This document shows, piece by piece, positions 44,109-54,653 of a DNA stretch of 64,000 nucleotides. This DNA is from Martinezella rhizogenes. GTDB lineage: Bacteria > Pseudomonadota > Alphaproteobacteria > Rhizobiales > Rhizobiaceae. The translations under genes and the position numbers were made by a program. The stretch is from NCBI GenBank assembly GCA_013322215.1, contig JAAMEZ010000022.1:1-64000 (forward strand). Reading direction: 5' to 3'. The stretch's first letter is position 1. The number at the start of each line of letters is the position of its first letter. The notes beneath the pieces are model-generated. The model was given only the letters and a program-made list of their open reading frames with translations, was not told the DNA's origin and searched no databases.

Positions 44109-44768
44109 ATGCAAGTCGGCAATGCCAGATATCTGAAGCCGGGCGACCTGCCCGAATCGGTGGTTGTCTTTCCCTTATCCGGCGCACTGCTGCTGCCCGG
44201 TGCGCAGCTGCCGCTCAATGTCTTCGAGCCGCGCTATCTTGCCATGTTTGATGCGGCGATCGCCGGCAACAGGCTGGTCGGCATCGTGCAGCCCGCTCTT
44301 TCCGAACCGGTTGAAACCCCTAACCTTGCGCATGTCGGCTGCCTTGGGCGCATCACGTCCATTGCTGAAACCGGCGACGGGCGCTACATCGCCGCGCTGA
44401 CGGGCATATGCCGTTTCCGGCTGATGGATGAAATCACTGCCCATCAGCCCTATCGCACCTTTCGCATCACGCCCTTCATCTCCGACCTGAAATCCCACCA
44501 TGAGGAAGGTACGGTTGATCGCCCGGCGCTGCTTTCGGCTTTCCGGGCCTATCTGGAGGCCAACAAGCTGGAGGCGGATTGGGAAAGCGTCGAGCGCGCC
44601 GACAATATGATGCTGGTCAATTCGCTGTCGATCATGGCGCCGTTCGAGCCGGCCGAGAAACAGGCGCTTCTGGAAGCCCCGGACCTCAAGACCCGTGCTG
44701 AAACCTTCATCGCCATCGTCAAGATCGTGCTTGCCGGCTCCGGCGACACCGATTCGCTGCTGCAATAG
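44109..44768 (+). CDS. Lon protease N-terminal-domain protein (LON substrate-binding, PF02190)
   Basis: A 219-aa protein consisting of the Lon N-domain without ATPase or protease parts. It opens MQVGNARYLKPGDLPESVVVFPL and contains LLLPGAQLPLNVFEPRYLAMFD and the final helical region. The start at 44109 is the family-typical MQVGNARYL; an in-frame ATG at 44100 is possible. It lies 9 bases before the Trm112-like gene, an arrangement conserved in alphaproteobacteria. Function is unproven; substrate recognition or regulation of Lon is assumed. Confidence 0.9.
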   Translation: MQVGNARYLKPGDLPESVVVFPLSGALLLPGAQLPLNVFEPRYLAMFDAAIAGNRLVGIVQPALSEPVETPNLAHVGCLGRITSIAETGDGRYIAALTGICRFRLMDEITAHQPYRTFRITPFISDLKSHHEEGTVDRPALLSAFRAYLEANKLEADWESVERADNMMLVNSLSIMAPFEPAEKQALLEAPDLKTRAETFIAIVKIVLAGSGDTDSLLQ

Positions 44769-44777
44769 GAACTTCCC

Positions 44778-44966
44778 ATGGATGTCACGGTCAGTAAAGT
44801 CGATCCGAAACTGCTCGATCTGCTCGTCTGCCCGCTGACCAAGGGACGGCTGAGCTATGATCGGGAAAAGAACGAGCTGATCTCGGAAAAGGCGCGTCTT
44901 GCCTATCCGATCCGCGACGGCATTCCGATCATGCTGATCTCGGAAGCGCGCCGCATCGAGGATTGA
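44778..44966 (+). CDS. Trm112-family protein (UPF0434)
   Basis: A 62-aa protein with the Trm112/YcaR fold: [34 protein letters not shown]. The usual four-Cys zinc site is reduced to a single Cys here, as in many bacterial members. In eukaryotes Trm112 activates methyltransferases; the bacterial role is unknown. It forms a unit with the preceding Lon-N-domain gene (9-base gap). Confidence 0.92.
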   Translation: MDVTVSKVDPKLLDLLVCPLTKGRLSYDREKNELISEKARLAYPIRDGIPIMLISEARRIED

Positions 44967-44973
44967 GGCTGGC

Positions 44974-46224
44974 TCAACTCCTTTGCGATGCGTGATTTAT
45001 TCGGCGATGCCGCAGCAAAAGCCCGAGAAGTGCGCAATATGCGAAGATCGAGATCGCCAGGGCCAACCACAGAGCAGCATGGGGGCCGGCGTAGGTCATC
45101 ACGGCGGTAAATAAGGGTGGCGCGGCGGCATAGGAGAGATTGAGCGGCACCGCCAGCTGTGCCGACGCGCGGGCATAGGCGCCGGTGGGGAAAATCTGCA
45201 GCGGCAGCGTGGCGCGGGTGACGGCAGTGATGCCGCTGGCAATGCCGTAAAGCGTCGCGAAGAGCATGGCGCCGGCAAAGCTGTTGCTCAATAGAAGAAC
45301 CGCGAAGCTCACAGGAAACAAGGCGGAGCCGGCAAGACCGGTTGCAAAACCCGACCAGCGCCGGCCACCGAGAAAATCGACCATGCGCCCCGCCCATCGC
45401 GCAATGCCGATGAAAGCGGCCGCCGCCAGTGCACTGGCATGATCGAGACCTGCGGCCTCGAAGAGGATGATGATCGTCAGGGCAAATCCCCAGGTTATGA
45501 AGCCATTGGCGGCAAAGCTCGCGGCCAGAAGGGTGAAACTCGGCTTGTCGATGGCAGCAGGCTCTGCTGTCGCCTTGGCAGCGGATTTTTCCCTGGGCTG
45601 GCGTGCAAGTGTCGTCCAATGCAGCGGCAGGCAGACAAGCAGCATGAGGGCAGCAAAAACGAGCGTCGTCATGCGCCAGCCCCATCGCGCCTGCAGCAGC
45701 TCCGTCAATGGCCAGACGATAGTCGATGTCAGCCCACCGGCCAGGATCAGCACGCCGAGCGCTCGCCGCGTTTTTTCGCCGGCGACCTCGCTGAGCGCGA
45801 TCTGCGCAGGCGTTGTCAGCATGCCGGTACCGGCAAGGCCGAGAATGGTCCATGACAGGATGTAGGACGCCGGACCATTGGCGAGGCCCATGACCAGCAG
45901 GCCTGCTGCGCCGAGGAATGATCCCAAAACCATCATCGGCCAGGCGCCATGGCGCTCGAAGACAGCGCTCAGCGGCCAGGACACCACGGCCATGACGACA
46001 AGCATGACTGTCGGCCCTGCCATGACCATGGGCAGAGCCATGCCCAGCTCACCGGCCATGGCAGGCCCGGTTACCGCCGGCAGGTAGAAGGTCGCGCCCC
46101 AGCCGATGAGCTGGGTCAGGGACAGGGCGGCAACGGCACGAACTGTGGGCGAGCGGAATGGCATCCAGGCAATCGGCGCGGGAAGGGCGATCGGGCTGCG
46201 ACAGCGATGTCTAAGGGGAGGCAT
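44974..46224 (-). CDS. Major facilitator superfamily transporter
   Basis: A 416-aa inner-membrane carrier with twelve predicted helices (RAVAALSLTQLIGWGATFYLP first; central loop REKSAAKATAEPAAIDKP). It resembles oxalate/formate-antiporter-like or generic MFS exporters. The start at 46224 is chosen because AAAGG lies nearby, but the ATG at 46164 (MPFRSPTV) is equally possible. Divergent from a LysR regulator, which is the likely controller. Substrate unknown. Confidence 0.88.
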   Translation of the reverse strand: MPPLRHRCRSPIALPAPIAWMPFRSPTVRAVAALSLTQLIGWGATFYLPAVTGPAMAGELGMALPMVMAGPTVMLVVMAVVSWPLSAVFERHGAWPMMVLGSFLGAAGLLVMGLANGPASYILSWTILGLAGTGMLTTPAQIALSEVAGEKTRRALGVLILAGGLTSTIVWPLTELLQARWGWRMTTLVFAALMLLVCLPLHWTTLARQPREKSAAKATAEPAAIDKPSFTLLAASFAANGFITWGFALTIIILFEAAGLDHASALAAAAFIGIARWAGRMVDFLGGRRWSGFATGLAGSALFPVSFAVLLLSNSFAGAMLFATLYGIASGITAVTRATLPLQIFPTGAYARASAQLAVPLNLSYAAAPPLFTAVMTYAGPHAALWLALAISIFAYCALLGLLLRHRRINHASQRS

Positions 46225-46464
46225 CAAGGACCTTTTGGGCGGGAGCAGTTTTTCGTTTCTAGCGGAATGAAGAAAAGGCGGCGCTTCCACGGGAGCGAGG
46301 AATAAAATTAATGCTGTCTTGGCCGCTACTCATGCTATGGCTCGGGTGCTTGAAAGAGCCTGCTCGAGCATTTGGCATGTGTTGAAGCGCTTTTCGTATT
46401 TGCTTGTGCTTGAATTTCGCCCACTGCTCAAACGAGGAATTTGAAGGGAGCTTGAGGAAAATTC

Positions 46465-47343
46465 ATGCAGGGAAGGCATCGTGTTTCTCTCAACGCCATC
46501 AGGGTTTTCTCGATCGTGGCGCGCACCGGAAGCCTGACTGCGGCCGGTGCTGAGCTCGGCGTGACCTCTGGTGCGGTCAGCCACCAGCTCAAAAAGCTCG
46601 AGGACGAGCTTGGGGTGAATTTCTTCCATCGCGGCAATAACACCGTTTCGCTCACAGACGTCGGGCGGCGCTTTTATCAGGAGGTGGCACCAGCGATCGG
46701 GCTCATCGAGCGCTCGGCCGATGCCCTTTACCGCGACGAAAACGAAATCAGCGTCCATGCAACGACATCGCTGGCGCTGCGCTGGCTCATCCCGTCACTG
46801 GATCGTTTTCGCGCGCTCTGCCCGCAGGTGCGCGTTCGGGTGGAAACGAGCTCCGCGCGCGGTTTTCCTGTCGTTCCCGACTCCGACGTCAGCATCCGTC
46901 ATTTTCGGATAGGAGAGGCGGCCGAGGGGTGGGAGTTCCTTGCACGCGATCTGCGCCGCCCGGTTATCTCTCCGAGCCTGCTGACAAAAGATGGCAGCCG
47001 TCATGAGATTGCCGTTGCCAATATACCGGCTCTTCAGTGCAGCGTGGGTAACTGGGACTGGCAGCTTTGGTGCGAGACGTTCGATGTTGCGCTGGCGGAC
47101 CTTTCCCTTGCCCACGCGTTCGATACGGACGACGCCGCACTTCATGCCTGTGTTGCCGGCCTCGGTATGGTGCTTGCCCCGACGATTCTCACGGGCAGGG
47201 AAATGAAATCGGGCGCCTTGGTGACTTTGCCCGAATATGAGCCGGTGGAGACCGGAACCTATCGCTACCGGCGCCGCTCGGAATCGCGAGCGGTCCGGCA
47301 ATTCTGCGGCTGGATGGATGGTGAGATGCGGAACCTCGAATAG
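46465..47343 (+). CDS. LysR-family regulator (GcvA-like)
   Basis: A 292-aa regulator with the N-terminal winged helix LNAIRVFSIVARTGSLTAAGAELGVTSGAVSHQLKKLED (residues 9-47) and a substrate-binding-like C-terminal domain. The SGAVSHQLKKLE form is typical of the GcvA subgroup. It is divergent from an MFS transporter, 240 bases away, and likely controls it. GAGG lies before the ATG. Confidence 0.92.
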   Translation: MQGRHRVSLNAIRVFSIVARTGSLTAAGAELGVTSGAVSHQLKKLEDELGVNFFHRGNNTVSLTDVGRRFYQEVAPAIGLIERSADALYRDENEISVHATTSLALRWLIPSLDRFRALCPQVRVRVETSSARGFPVVPDSDVSIRHFRIGEAAEGWEFLARDLRRPVISPSLLTKDGSRHEIAVANIPALQCSVGNWDWQLWCETFDVALADLSLAHAFDTDDAALHACVAGLGMVLAPTILTGREMKSGALVTLPEYEPVETGTYRYRRRSESRAVRQFCGWMDGEMRNLE

Positions 47344-47442
47344 GGGCTTCTGTCTGAAGGCCGCTTATCTAAGGCGCCATGACCAGAGTAGGGTCATGAT
47401 AGGTTTGCCTCGCGCGTGAGACTTCCTTCTGGTCCCGCTCGT

Positions 47443-48657
47443 TCAAATCGCCTCGCCAGCAAGCAGCCGCGGATTGTGCTTTGCGATGGTGCCGGCAGCC
47501 TGGCCGATGAAGAAGGATTTGAGGCTTGGCAGACGGTCGACGATCCCTAGCCCGAAGTCGCGGGCGATGCGCAGCGGCGTGTTGTCGTTGGAGAAGAGCC
47601 GGTTCAGCACGTCGGTCGTCACCCCCATGCGGAAGGTGTCGAAGCGGCGCCAGGTCTGGTAGCGTTCGAGCGTGTTGATCGAGCCGATATCGAGGCCGAG
47701 GCGGTCGGCCTCGACGATGGTTTCGGCCAGTGCCGCTACATCCTTGAAGCCGAGATTGAGGCCCTGGCCGGAGATCGGGTGAATGCCGTGGGCGGCGTCG
47801 CCGGCAAGGGCGAAGCGCGGGGCGACGAAATCGCGGGCGATCGTCAGGCCGAGCGGGAAGGCCCGGCGCTCGCCGATGGTGGTGAGCGCCCCGAGCTTGT
47901 GGCCGAAACGGCGCTCCAGTTCCTCTTCGAAGAGGAGGTCGTCGGAAGCAACCAGCCGTTCGGCGTCGGAGGTGCGCTCCGTCCAGACGAGCGAGGAGCG
48001 GTTGTTCTTCAAGGGCAGGATGGCGAAGGGGCCGGAGGGCAGGAAATGTTCTTCGGCACAGCCGCCATGCGGCCGCTCATGCTCGACGGTGACGACGATA
48101 CCGGACTGGCCGTAATCCCAGTTGACGGTCTTGATGCCGGCCATGTCGCGCAGCTTGGAGCGCACGCCGTCGCAGGCGACCAGAAGCCGCGTTTCCAGCG
48201 TACTGCCGTCCGAGAGGGTCAGCGTGGTCTTATTGTCGTCGGTGACGAAGCCGGTGGCGCTCAGCCCATGCCTGATGATGATGCCGAGGCGCTCGCAGGC
48301 GCCACGGAGTGCCCCGACCATGGTGAGATTCGGCACCATATGCGCGAAGGGCTGGCCTTCGGTCACGTCGCCGTCAAAGGTGAGGAAGACGGGGCGGACG
48401 GGATCGCTTGTGCGCGAATCGGTGACGATCATGCGGGTGATCGGCTCTGCTTCCGGCGCGATCTCGTTCCAGACGCCGAGGACTTCAAGCATCTTCGAGG
48501 CGGCCGCGATGATCGCGGATGCCCGCATGTCCTTCTTCCACGCGGTTTCGGGAGCAGCTTCCACGATCATGACGTCGAGATGGGGCGCCGCCTGCTTGAC
48601 TGCGACCGCTGCAGCAAGACCCACATATCCGCCACCCACTACCAGCATGTCCAACAT
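47443..48657 (-). CDS. UbiH/UbiF/VisC-type FAD-dependent hydroxylase (ubiquinone biosynthesis)
   Basis: A 404-aa flavoprotein monooxygenase. It starts MLDMLVVGGGYVGLAAAVAVKQA (FAD Rossmann), carries the DG motif LLVACDGVRSKLRDMAG and the second FAD motif FALAGDAAHGIHPISGQGLNLGFKDV. The family hydroxylates the ring of ubiquinone precursors; which position cannot be said. AGGGAAG precedes the ATG at 48657. It is divergent from tesB with 83 bases between. Confidence 0.9.
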   Translation of the reverse strand: MLDMLVVGGGYVGLAAAVAVKQAAPHLDVMIVEAAPETAWKKDMRASAIIAAASKMLEVLGVWNEIAPEAEPITRMIVTDSRTSDPVRPVFLTFDGDVTEGQPFAHMVPNLTMVGALRGACERLGIIIRHGLSATGFVTDDNKTTLTLSDGSTLETRLLVACDGVRSKLRDMAGIKTVNWDYGQSGIVVTVEHERPHGGCAEEHFLPSGPFAILPLKNNRSSLVWTERTSDAERLVASDDLLFEEELERRFGHKLGALTTIGERRAFPLGLTIARDFVAPRFALAGDAAHGIHPISGQGLNLGFKDVAALAETIVEADRLGLDIGSINTLERYQTWRRFDTFRMGVTTDVLNRLFSNDNTPLRIARDFGLGIVDRLPSLKSFFIGQAAGTIAKHNPRLLAGEAI

Positions 48658-48740
48658 AGCGCTTCCCTGTGTCTTACTGTCACGTCCTGTTCTATATAGA
48701 GCATCCTGTTCGTGGTTCCTACCATTGGAGTTCAAGCAAA

Positions 48741-49625
48741 ATGTCGCGAGAGACCGAGAAGCTCACCCCGATGGAAACCGTGCTGGCGACGCTCGATCTC
48801 GAAACGATCGAGATGAACCTGTTTCGCGGCAACAGCCCGCAGGTCGGCTGGCAACGCGTTTTCGGCGGGCAGGTCATCGGCCAGGCGCTGATGGCGGCGC
48901 AGAGAACCGTGGATGGCGACCGGTTCGCGCACTCGCTGCATGCCTATTTCATGCTGCCGGGCGACCCCTCGGTGCCGATCCTCTATCAGGTCGACCGGCT
49001 GCGCGATGGTTCGAGCTTCAATACGCGGCGGGTGCTTGCGGTCCAGCACGGCAAGGCGATCTTTGCGCTGACGGCTTCCTTTCAGGTCGATGAGCCCGGT
49101 TTCGACCATCAGGTTGATATGCCCGACGTGCCGATGCCGGAGGACTTGATGGACGAGGAGCAGGTGAAGCAGCGCTACCTCGCCCATGCACCCGAGAATG
49201 TGCGCCGGTACTGGGAGCGCAAGCGTGCCGTCGAAATCAGGCCGGTATCGATCGAGAGCTATTTCTCGCGCTCGCAGCCAAGCCAGCGGCAGAATATCTG
49301 GGTTCGCCTGACTGGGCCGGTGCCGGATGACCGGCTCTATCAGAATGCCGTGCTTGCCTATCTCTCCGACATGACGCTGCTCGATGTTTCTCTGAATGCG
49401 CATGGCACATCGGTTCTGGACCCGACCGTTCAGGTGGCAAGCCTTGACCACGCCATGTGGTTCCATCGCCCGTTCAAGCTCGACGACTGGCTGCTTTATA
49501 GTCAGGAGAGCCCCAGCGCTTCCGGCGCGCGCGGTTTTACCCGCGGCAGCCTGTTTACGCGATCCGGTGTCCTGATTGCGTCCGTTGCGCAGGAAGGCCT
49601 GATTCGTAAAAAGGCAAATGATTAA
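48741..49625 (+). CDS. tesB: Acyl-CoA thioesterase II
   Basis: A 294-aa double-hotdog thioesterase that hydrolyses medium/long acyl-CoA. Markers are NSPQVGWQRVFGGQVIGQALMAAQRTV, SLHAYFMLPGDPSVPILYQVDRLRDG, FATNRR-like SFNTRRVLAVQ, and the C-terminal SLDHAMWFHRPFKLDDWLLY with the catalytic His/Asp region. The length is normal for TesB. GGAG lies 10 bases before the ATG. Confidence 0.95.
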   Translation: MSRETEKLTPMETVLATLDLETIEMNLFRGNSPQVGWQRVFGGQVIGQALMAAQRTVDGDRFAHSLHAYFMLPGDPSVPILYQVDRLRDGSSFNTRRVLAVQHGKAIFALTASFQVDEPGFDHQVDMPDVPMPEDLMDEEQVKQRYLAHAPENVRRYWERKRAVEIRPVSIESYFSRSQPSQRQNIWVRLTGPVPDDRLYQNAVLAYLSDMTLLDVSLNAHGTSVLDPTVQVASLDHAMWFHRPFKLDDWLLYSQESPSASGARGFTRGSLFTRSGVLIASVAQEGLIRKKAND

Positions 49626-49648
49626 ATAAGCGGCAAACTTGTAAATTT

Positions 49649-49663
49649 GCACTTTATTTGTGC
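49649..49663 (+). promoter_or_regulatory. NtrC-type enhancer site upstream of glnK
   Basis: GCACTTTATTTGTGC is a perfect GCAC-N7-GTGC dyad, the NtrC consensus. It lies about 85 bases before the sigma54-like element and 188 bases before the glnK start, the usual enhancer distance. Confidence 0.8.
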
Positions 49664-49748
49664 GGCTCTCGCGACGAGAAATGCCGCTTTATTGGGTCTG
49701 TGCAATAAATCTGTTTTATTTCAATACGTTATAAATGTGTCACGAATC

Positions 49749-49764
49749 TGGCACGTCCTTTGAA
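49749..49764 (+). promoter_or_regulatory. Sigma54 (-24/-12) promoter of glnK-amtB
   Basis: TGGCACGTCCTTTGAA fits the -24 element (TGGCAC) and spacing of RpoN promoters; at -12 the usual GC is GA. With the NtrC dyad upstream, it fits nitrogen-limited expression of glnK-amtB known in rhizobia. Confidence 0.72.
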
Positions 49765-49832
49765 TGTGTATGCCCAGTCGCTGCAGAAACACTCGTCGGC
49801 GGCAAGGAGAGTCGGCTCCGTGCCGAGGCTAA

Positions 49833-50189
<357 letters not shown>

Positions 50190-50216
50190 GACACGGCGGA
50201 TCAGGGAGTTATTTGC

Positions 50217-51569
50217 ATGTCATTTTCCAAGCTTTCCTCCGCCTTGACACGGGTGGGCGCGCTTTCTGCGGCCTTGCTTGCGCCGGCGATTGCCTTCGCG
50301 CAGACAGCAGCACCGGCTGCCGCTGCTCCGGTTCCGGACAAGGGCGATACCGCCTTCATGTTCATCTCCACCATTCTCGTGCTCTTCATGCTCGTGCCGG
50401 GTCTGGCGCTGTTCTATGGCGGTCTCGTCCGTTCGAAGAACATGCTCTCGGTGCTGATGCAGTGCACAATGATCGGCGCGGTCGTGATGATCCTCTGGGT
50501 TCTCTACGGCTATTCCTTCGCCTTCGGCGGCGGCACCAGCCCTTATTGGGGCGGCACGGCCAAGATGTTCCTTTCGGGCGTCTCGACCTCGACGACGGCT
50601 GCAACCTTCTCCAAGGGCGTCGTCATTCCTGAATTCATCTTCATGCTGTTCCAGATGACCTTTGCCGCCATCACGCCGGCTCTGATCATCGGCGCCTTCG
50701 CAGAGCGCATCAAGTTCGGCGCAGCCGTGCTCTTCTGCGCGCTGTGGGCGACCTTCGTCTACTTCCCGATCGCTCACATGGTCTGGGATTCGAACGGCAT
50801 GCTGTTCAAGATGGGCGCGCTCGACTTCGCAGGCGGCACCGTCGTTCACATCAATGCCGGTATTGCAGGCTTCGTCGGCGCCATTCTCGTCGGCAAGCGC
50901 GTCGGCTTCGGCAAGGACATGATGGCTCCGCACTCCATGACGCTGACCATGGTCGGCGCTTCGATGCTCTGGGTCGGCTGGTTCGGCTTCAACGCCGGCT
51001 CGAACCTCGAAGCTTCCGGTGGCGCGATGCTCGCAACCGTCAACACCTTCGTCGCAACGGCTGCCGCCATCATCTCCTGGTCGCTCGTTGAAACCTTCAC
51101 CCGCGGCAAGGCCTCCATGCTCGGCGGTGCTTCGGGCATGGTTGCCGGTCTCGTCGCCATCACGCCTGCAGCCGGTATCGCCGGTCCGATGGGCGCGATC
51201 GTCATGGGATTGATCGTCTCGCCGCTCTGCTACTTCTTCGTCTCGGTCGTGAAGAACAAGTTCGGCTACGACGATACGGCTGACGTCTTCGGCGTACACT
51301 GCATCGGCGGCATCTTCGGCGCCATCGCAACCGGCATCTTCGCCAGCGCCTCGCTCGGTGGCGTCGGCTATGCCGATGGCGTCACCATGGGCAGCCAGGT
51401 CGTCGTTCAGCTGACCGCCGTCGTCACCACCATCCTGTGGTGCGGCATCGGCTCTGCGATCCTCTATAAGGTCGTCGACGTCATCATCGGTCTACGTGTC
51501 GCTCCGGAAGCCGAGCGCGAAGGTCTCGACCTCGCCTCGCACGGCGAAGCCGCCTACCACAATTCCTGA
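50217..51569 (+). CDS. amtB: Ammonium transporter
   Basis: A 450-aa channel protein with a signal-like N-terminus (cleavage near AFAQ) and eleven helices. It keeps GDTAFMFISTILVLFMLVPGLALFYGGLVRSKN and the family signature DFAGGTVVHINAGIAG with one of the pore histidines; the second is in VHCIGGIFGAIATG. It starts 27 bases after glnK and shares its NtrC/sigma54 promoter. A terminator follows at 51653. Confidence 0.97.
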   Translation: MSFSKLSSALTRVGALSAALLAPAIAFAQTAAPAAAAPVPDKGDTAFMFISTILVLFMLVPGLALFYGGLVRSKNMLSVLMQCTMIGAVVMILWVLYGYSFAFGGGTSPYWGGTAKMFLSGVSTSTTAATFSKGVVIPEFIFMLFQMTFAAITPALIIGAFAERIKFGAAVLFCALWATFVYFPIAHMVWDSNGMLFKMGALDFAGGTVVHINAGIAGFVGAILVGKRVGFGKDMMAPHSMTLTMVGASMLWVGWFGFNAGSNLEASGGAMLATVNTFVATAAAIISWSLVETFTRGKASMLGGASGMVAGLVAITPAAGIAGPMGAIVMGLIVSPLCYFFVSVVKNKFGYDDTADVFGVHCIGGIFGAIATGIFASASLGGVGYADGVTMGSQVVVQLTAVVTTILWCGIGSAILYKVVDVIIGLRVAPEAEREGLDLASHGEAAYHNS

Positions 51570-51652
51570 TCGAAGCTTGCGAAACCGGGGCAAAGCCTCC
51601 GGTTTCGCTCAACATCCCGTCGCGTTCTATTTCATCGAAATAGGACGCCCTT

Positions 51653-51684
51653 GGCCCGGACCTTGGTTCGGGCCCTTTTCGTTT
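51653..51684 (+). terminator. Rho-independent terminator of glnK-amtB
   Basis: A GC-rich stem (GGCCCG/CGGGCC, 10-base loop) is followed by CTTTTCGTTT. An extra 10-base perfect hairpin (GCGAAACCGG/CCGGTTTCGC) without T-run lies at 51579-51608, just after the amtB stop. Confidence 0.75.
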
Positions 51685-51841
51685 GTGCAATGATATTCAG
51701 TTGCAAAAGCCGGCAATCCTTTGGGTTGGCGTGCATGGTTAACACGCCATTAACTCTCCTCTGATTAGGTAGGGCTAACCTGCCGGCGAGTGGGCATAGA
51801 CCGATTCGTTTGCGCTTTGGACAGGAACGGGGCTGGATATC

Positions 51842-54517
51842 ATGGGCAGAAGCAATTCGGCGGCGTTGAGCGGTCGCCCCGACCGTTTATCGCTATCGAG
51901 CGTGGTTTGGCGTCAGGTCAAAGGCCTGGCAGGTTTTGCGATATTGTTCCTGCTGGCGCTTGCCGCTGTGGCGCTGGCGACCTGGAACGTCATGGACCCC
52001 AGCTACTCCTACGCAACAGCCAATGCGCCGACAAACCTGCTCGGCTTTCCCGGCGCCGCCTTTGCCGACATCGTGATGCAGTCGCTCGGTCTTGCCTCGG
52101 TTCTGGCGATGCTGCCCGTCGCCGCATGGGCCTTGGCGCTGATCACCAACCGCAAGCTTCACCGAGTGCCCTCGCGCCTCGGCGCCTGGTTCGGCGGCTG
52201 CATCGTCGCAGGCGGCTCCATTGCCTGCTTCCCCGCCCCGCCGACCTGGCCGATCCCCAACGGTATCGGCGGTGTCGTCGGCGATCTTCTTTTGCGTCTT
52301 CCCGCCCTCTTCATCGGCACCTATCCGAGCGGCGTCGTTGCCATCGTCATCGGCTCGGTTCTTGCCGTTCCGGCCATTTGGCTCATGCTCTTTGCCTCCG
52401 GCATCATCGGCGAAAATCTCGTGGAAGATGAAGAGGACGAGGATGACTACGAGGAAACCCGTAGTCGTGCCCGTCGGGTGGGCGATGTGGACGAAGAGGA
52501 CGATCGCGGCAGCTTCCTCGGCAATTTCATGGCCTTCGGCGCCGTCATGCATGCCTGGTACAACACGCAGGCCCGCCTGCGCCGGCTGTTCGGCATGGGT
52601 CCGCGCAAGCGCCGCGACCATGCCTTCGATGCGCCTTACGATTTCAACGATGACGAATTCGGTACGCTGAACGAGCCGGTGCGCGCCAAGGCACCGATGG
52701 CCCGGGGCGACCGTCTCGATCCGTCGATGGATAGCCCGGCCGCACGCCGTGTCGTGTCCGCGCCCTCGATCAGCCTCGGCGATGACGAGGATGATGACGA
52801 AGATGCACTCTATGATCGCGATCCACGTCGTCCGGCCGATATCCTGCCTGACGACGAGGACGAGGATTGGCCGCTAGCCCCCGCGTCCGCGAAGGGAGCC
52901 GTAGCCGGCCATCGCGTTACTCCCGCCGCGCCGCGCCCGAAGCCCGGCGCGCGGGCTGAGCGCGAGGCGCAGACCTCGTTCATTCGCCCCTATGGTTTCC
53001 AGCTTCCGGCCGTCCACCTGCTGGCCGAGCCGAAGGCCGTTGCTCGCGACGCGACGCTTTCGGCCGATGCGCTCGAGCAGAATGCCCGCATGCTCGAAGG
53101 CGTGCTGGAGGATTTCGGCGTCAAGGGCGAAATCATCCATGTCCGCCCCGGTCCGGTCGTCACCCTTTACGAGCTTGAGCCGGCGCCCGGTATCAAGTCC
53201 TCCCGCGTCATCGGCCTTGCCGACGATATCGCCCGCTCGATGAGCGCGATCGCTGCCCGCGTTGCCGTCGTTCCTGGCCGCAATGCCATCGGCATCGAGC
53301 TGCCGAACTCGACGCGCGAGACGGTCTATCTCCGTGAGCTCGTCGCCAGCCGCGATTTCGAGACTTCCAAGGCGAAGCTTGCCATGTCGCTCGGCAAGAC
53401 GATCGGGGGCGAGCCCGTCATCGCCGATCTCGCCAAGATGCCGCATCTGCTCGTCGCCGGTACCACCGGTTCGGGTAAATCCGTCGCCATCAATACGATG
53501 ATCCTGTCGCTGCTCTATCGCATGACGCCGGAGCAGTGCCGTCTGATCATGATCGATCCGAAGATGCTGGAACTCTCCGTTTACGACGGCATTCCGCATC
53601 TCCTGTCGCCCGTCGTCACCGATCCCAAGAAGGCTGTCGTCGCGCTCAAATGGACCGTCCGCGAGATGGAAGAGCGCTACAAGAAGATGTCGAAGATCGG
53701 CGTGCGCAACATCGATGGTTTCAATACGCGCGTCGAGCAGGCCGTTGCCAAGGGTGAGGCCATCAGCCGGACCGTGCAGACCGGCTTCGATCGCCAGACC
53801 GGCGAGGCGATCTACGAGACCGAGGAATTCGATCTGAAACCGATGCCCTATATCGTCGTCATCATCGACGAAATGGCCGATCTGATGATGGTCGCCGGCA
53901 AGGATATCGAAGGCGCGGTGCAGCGTCTGGCACAGATGGCGCGCGCCGCCGGCATCCACGTCATCATGGCGACGCAGCGCCCGTCGGTCGACGTCATCAC
54001 CGGCACGATCAAGGCAAACTTCCCGACCCGCATCTCTTTCCAGGTGACATCGAAGATCGACAGCCGCACCATTCTCGGCGAACAGGGCGCGGAACAGCTG
54101 CTTGGCATGGGCGACATGCTCTATATGGCCGGCGGCGGCCGCATCCAGCGTGTTCACGGCCCCTTCGTCTCCGACGGCGAAGTGGAGGATATCGTCGCCT
54201 ATCTGAAGACGCAGGGCGCGCCGCAATATCTCGATGCGATCACGGCCGATGACGACGAGGACGATGAGGACGGCCGCGGTCCGGCGGGCACGTCCAATCT
54301 TTCCGATTCGGAAGACCCCTACGACCAAGCGGTTGCGATCGTTCTGCGCGACGGCAAGGCCTCGACCTCCTATATCCAGCGTCGTCTCGGCATCGGCTAC
54401 AATCGCGCCGCCTCGCTGATCGAGCGCATGGAGCAGGAAGGCCTGATCGGCCCGGCCAACCACGCCGGCAAACGCGAAATTCTGGTTCCGACAGAAGCCG
54501 ATATTCTCGATCGCTGA
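51842..54517 (+). CDS. ftsK: DNA translocase FtsK
   Basis: An 891-aa septum-bound DNA motor for chromosome segregation and XerCD recombination. Four helices lie within the first 190 residues, then an acidic, low-complexity linker ([23 protein letters not shown]). The motor starts about residue 400, with Walker A GTTGSGKS at 540-547 and Walker [15 protein letters not shown] gamma winged-helix domain, [28 protein letters not shown], ends the protein. The linker is moderate in length for rhizobia. Confidence 0.97.
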   Translation: MGRSNSAALSGRPDRLSLSSVVWRQVKGLAGFAILFLLALAAVALATWNVMDPSYSYATANAPTNLLGFPGAAFADIVMQSLGLASVLAMLPVAAWALALITNRKLHRVPSRLGAWFGGCIVAGGSIACFPAPPTWPIPNGIGGVVGDLLLRLPALFIGTYPSGVVAIVIGSVLAVPAIWLMLFASGIIGENLVEDEEDEDDYEETRSRARRVGDVDEEDDRGSFLGNFMAFGAVMHAWYNTQARLRRLFGMGPRKRRDHAFDAPYDFNDDEFGTLNEPVRAKAPMARGDRLDPSMDSPAARRVVSAPSISLGDDEDDDEDALYDRDPRRPADILPDDEDEDWPLAPASAKGAVAGHRVTPAAPRPKPGARAEREAQTSFIRPYGFQLPAVHLLAEPKAVARDATLSADALEQNARMLEGVLEDFGVKGEIIHVRPGPVVTLYELEPAPGIKSSRVIGLADDIARSMSAIAARVAVVPGRNAIGIELPNSTRETVYLRELVASRDFETSKAKLAMSLGKTIGGEPVIADLAKMPHLLVAGTTGSGKSVAINTMILSLLYRMTPEQCRLIMIDPKMLELSVYDGIPHLLSPVVTDPKKAVVALKWTVREMEERYKKMSKIGVRNIDGFNTRVEQAVAKGEAISRTVQTGFDRQTGEAIYETEEFDLKPMPYIVVIIDEMADLMMVAGKDIEGAVQRLAQMARAAGIHVIMATQRPSVDVITGTIKANFPTRISFQVTSKIDSRTILGEQGAEQLLGMGDMLYMAGGGRIQRVHGPFVSDGEVEDIVAYLKTQGAPQYLDAITADDDEDDEDGRGPAGTSNLSDSEDPYDQAVAIVLRDGKASTSYIQRRLGIGYNRAASLIERMEQEGLIGPANHAGKREILVPTEADILDR

Positions 54518-54653
54518 GGGCAGTCGCCTTTCTGTGTCGCATATCCCGTCTATGTTCAGGGAAATTTGATCGCAGCCCCTTACCAGCCCTGGGCCGTTGC
54601 GCCATGAAGACGCCGATTTTGCGCGCCATGGACGAAGCATGAAGGAGAATTCG

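Noticed and set aside
47378..47398. CATGACC/GGTCATG hairpin between converging lysR and ubiH-like genes
   Set aside because: Seven-base arms without T-run; could be chance, so not listed as a terminator.
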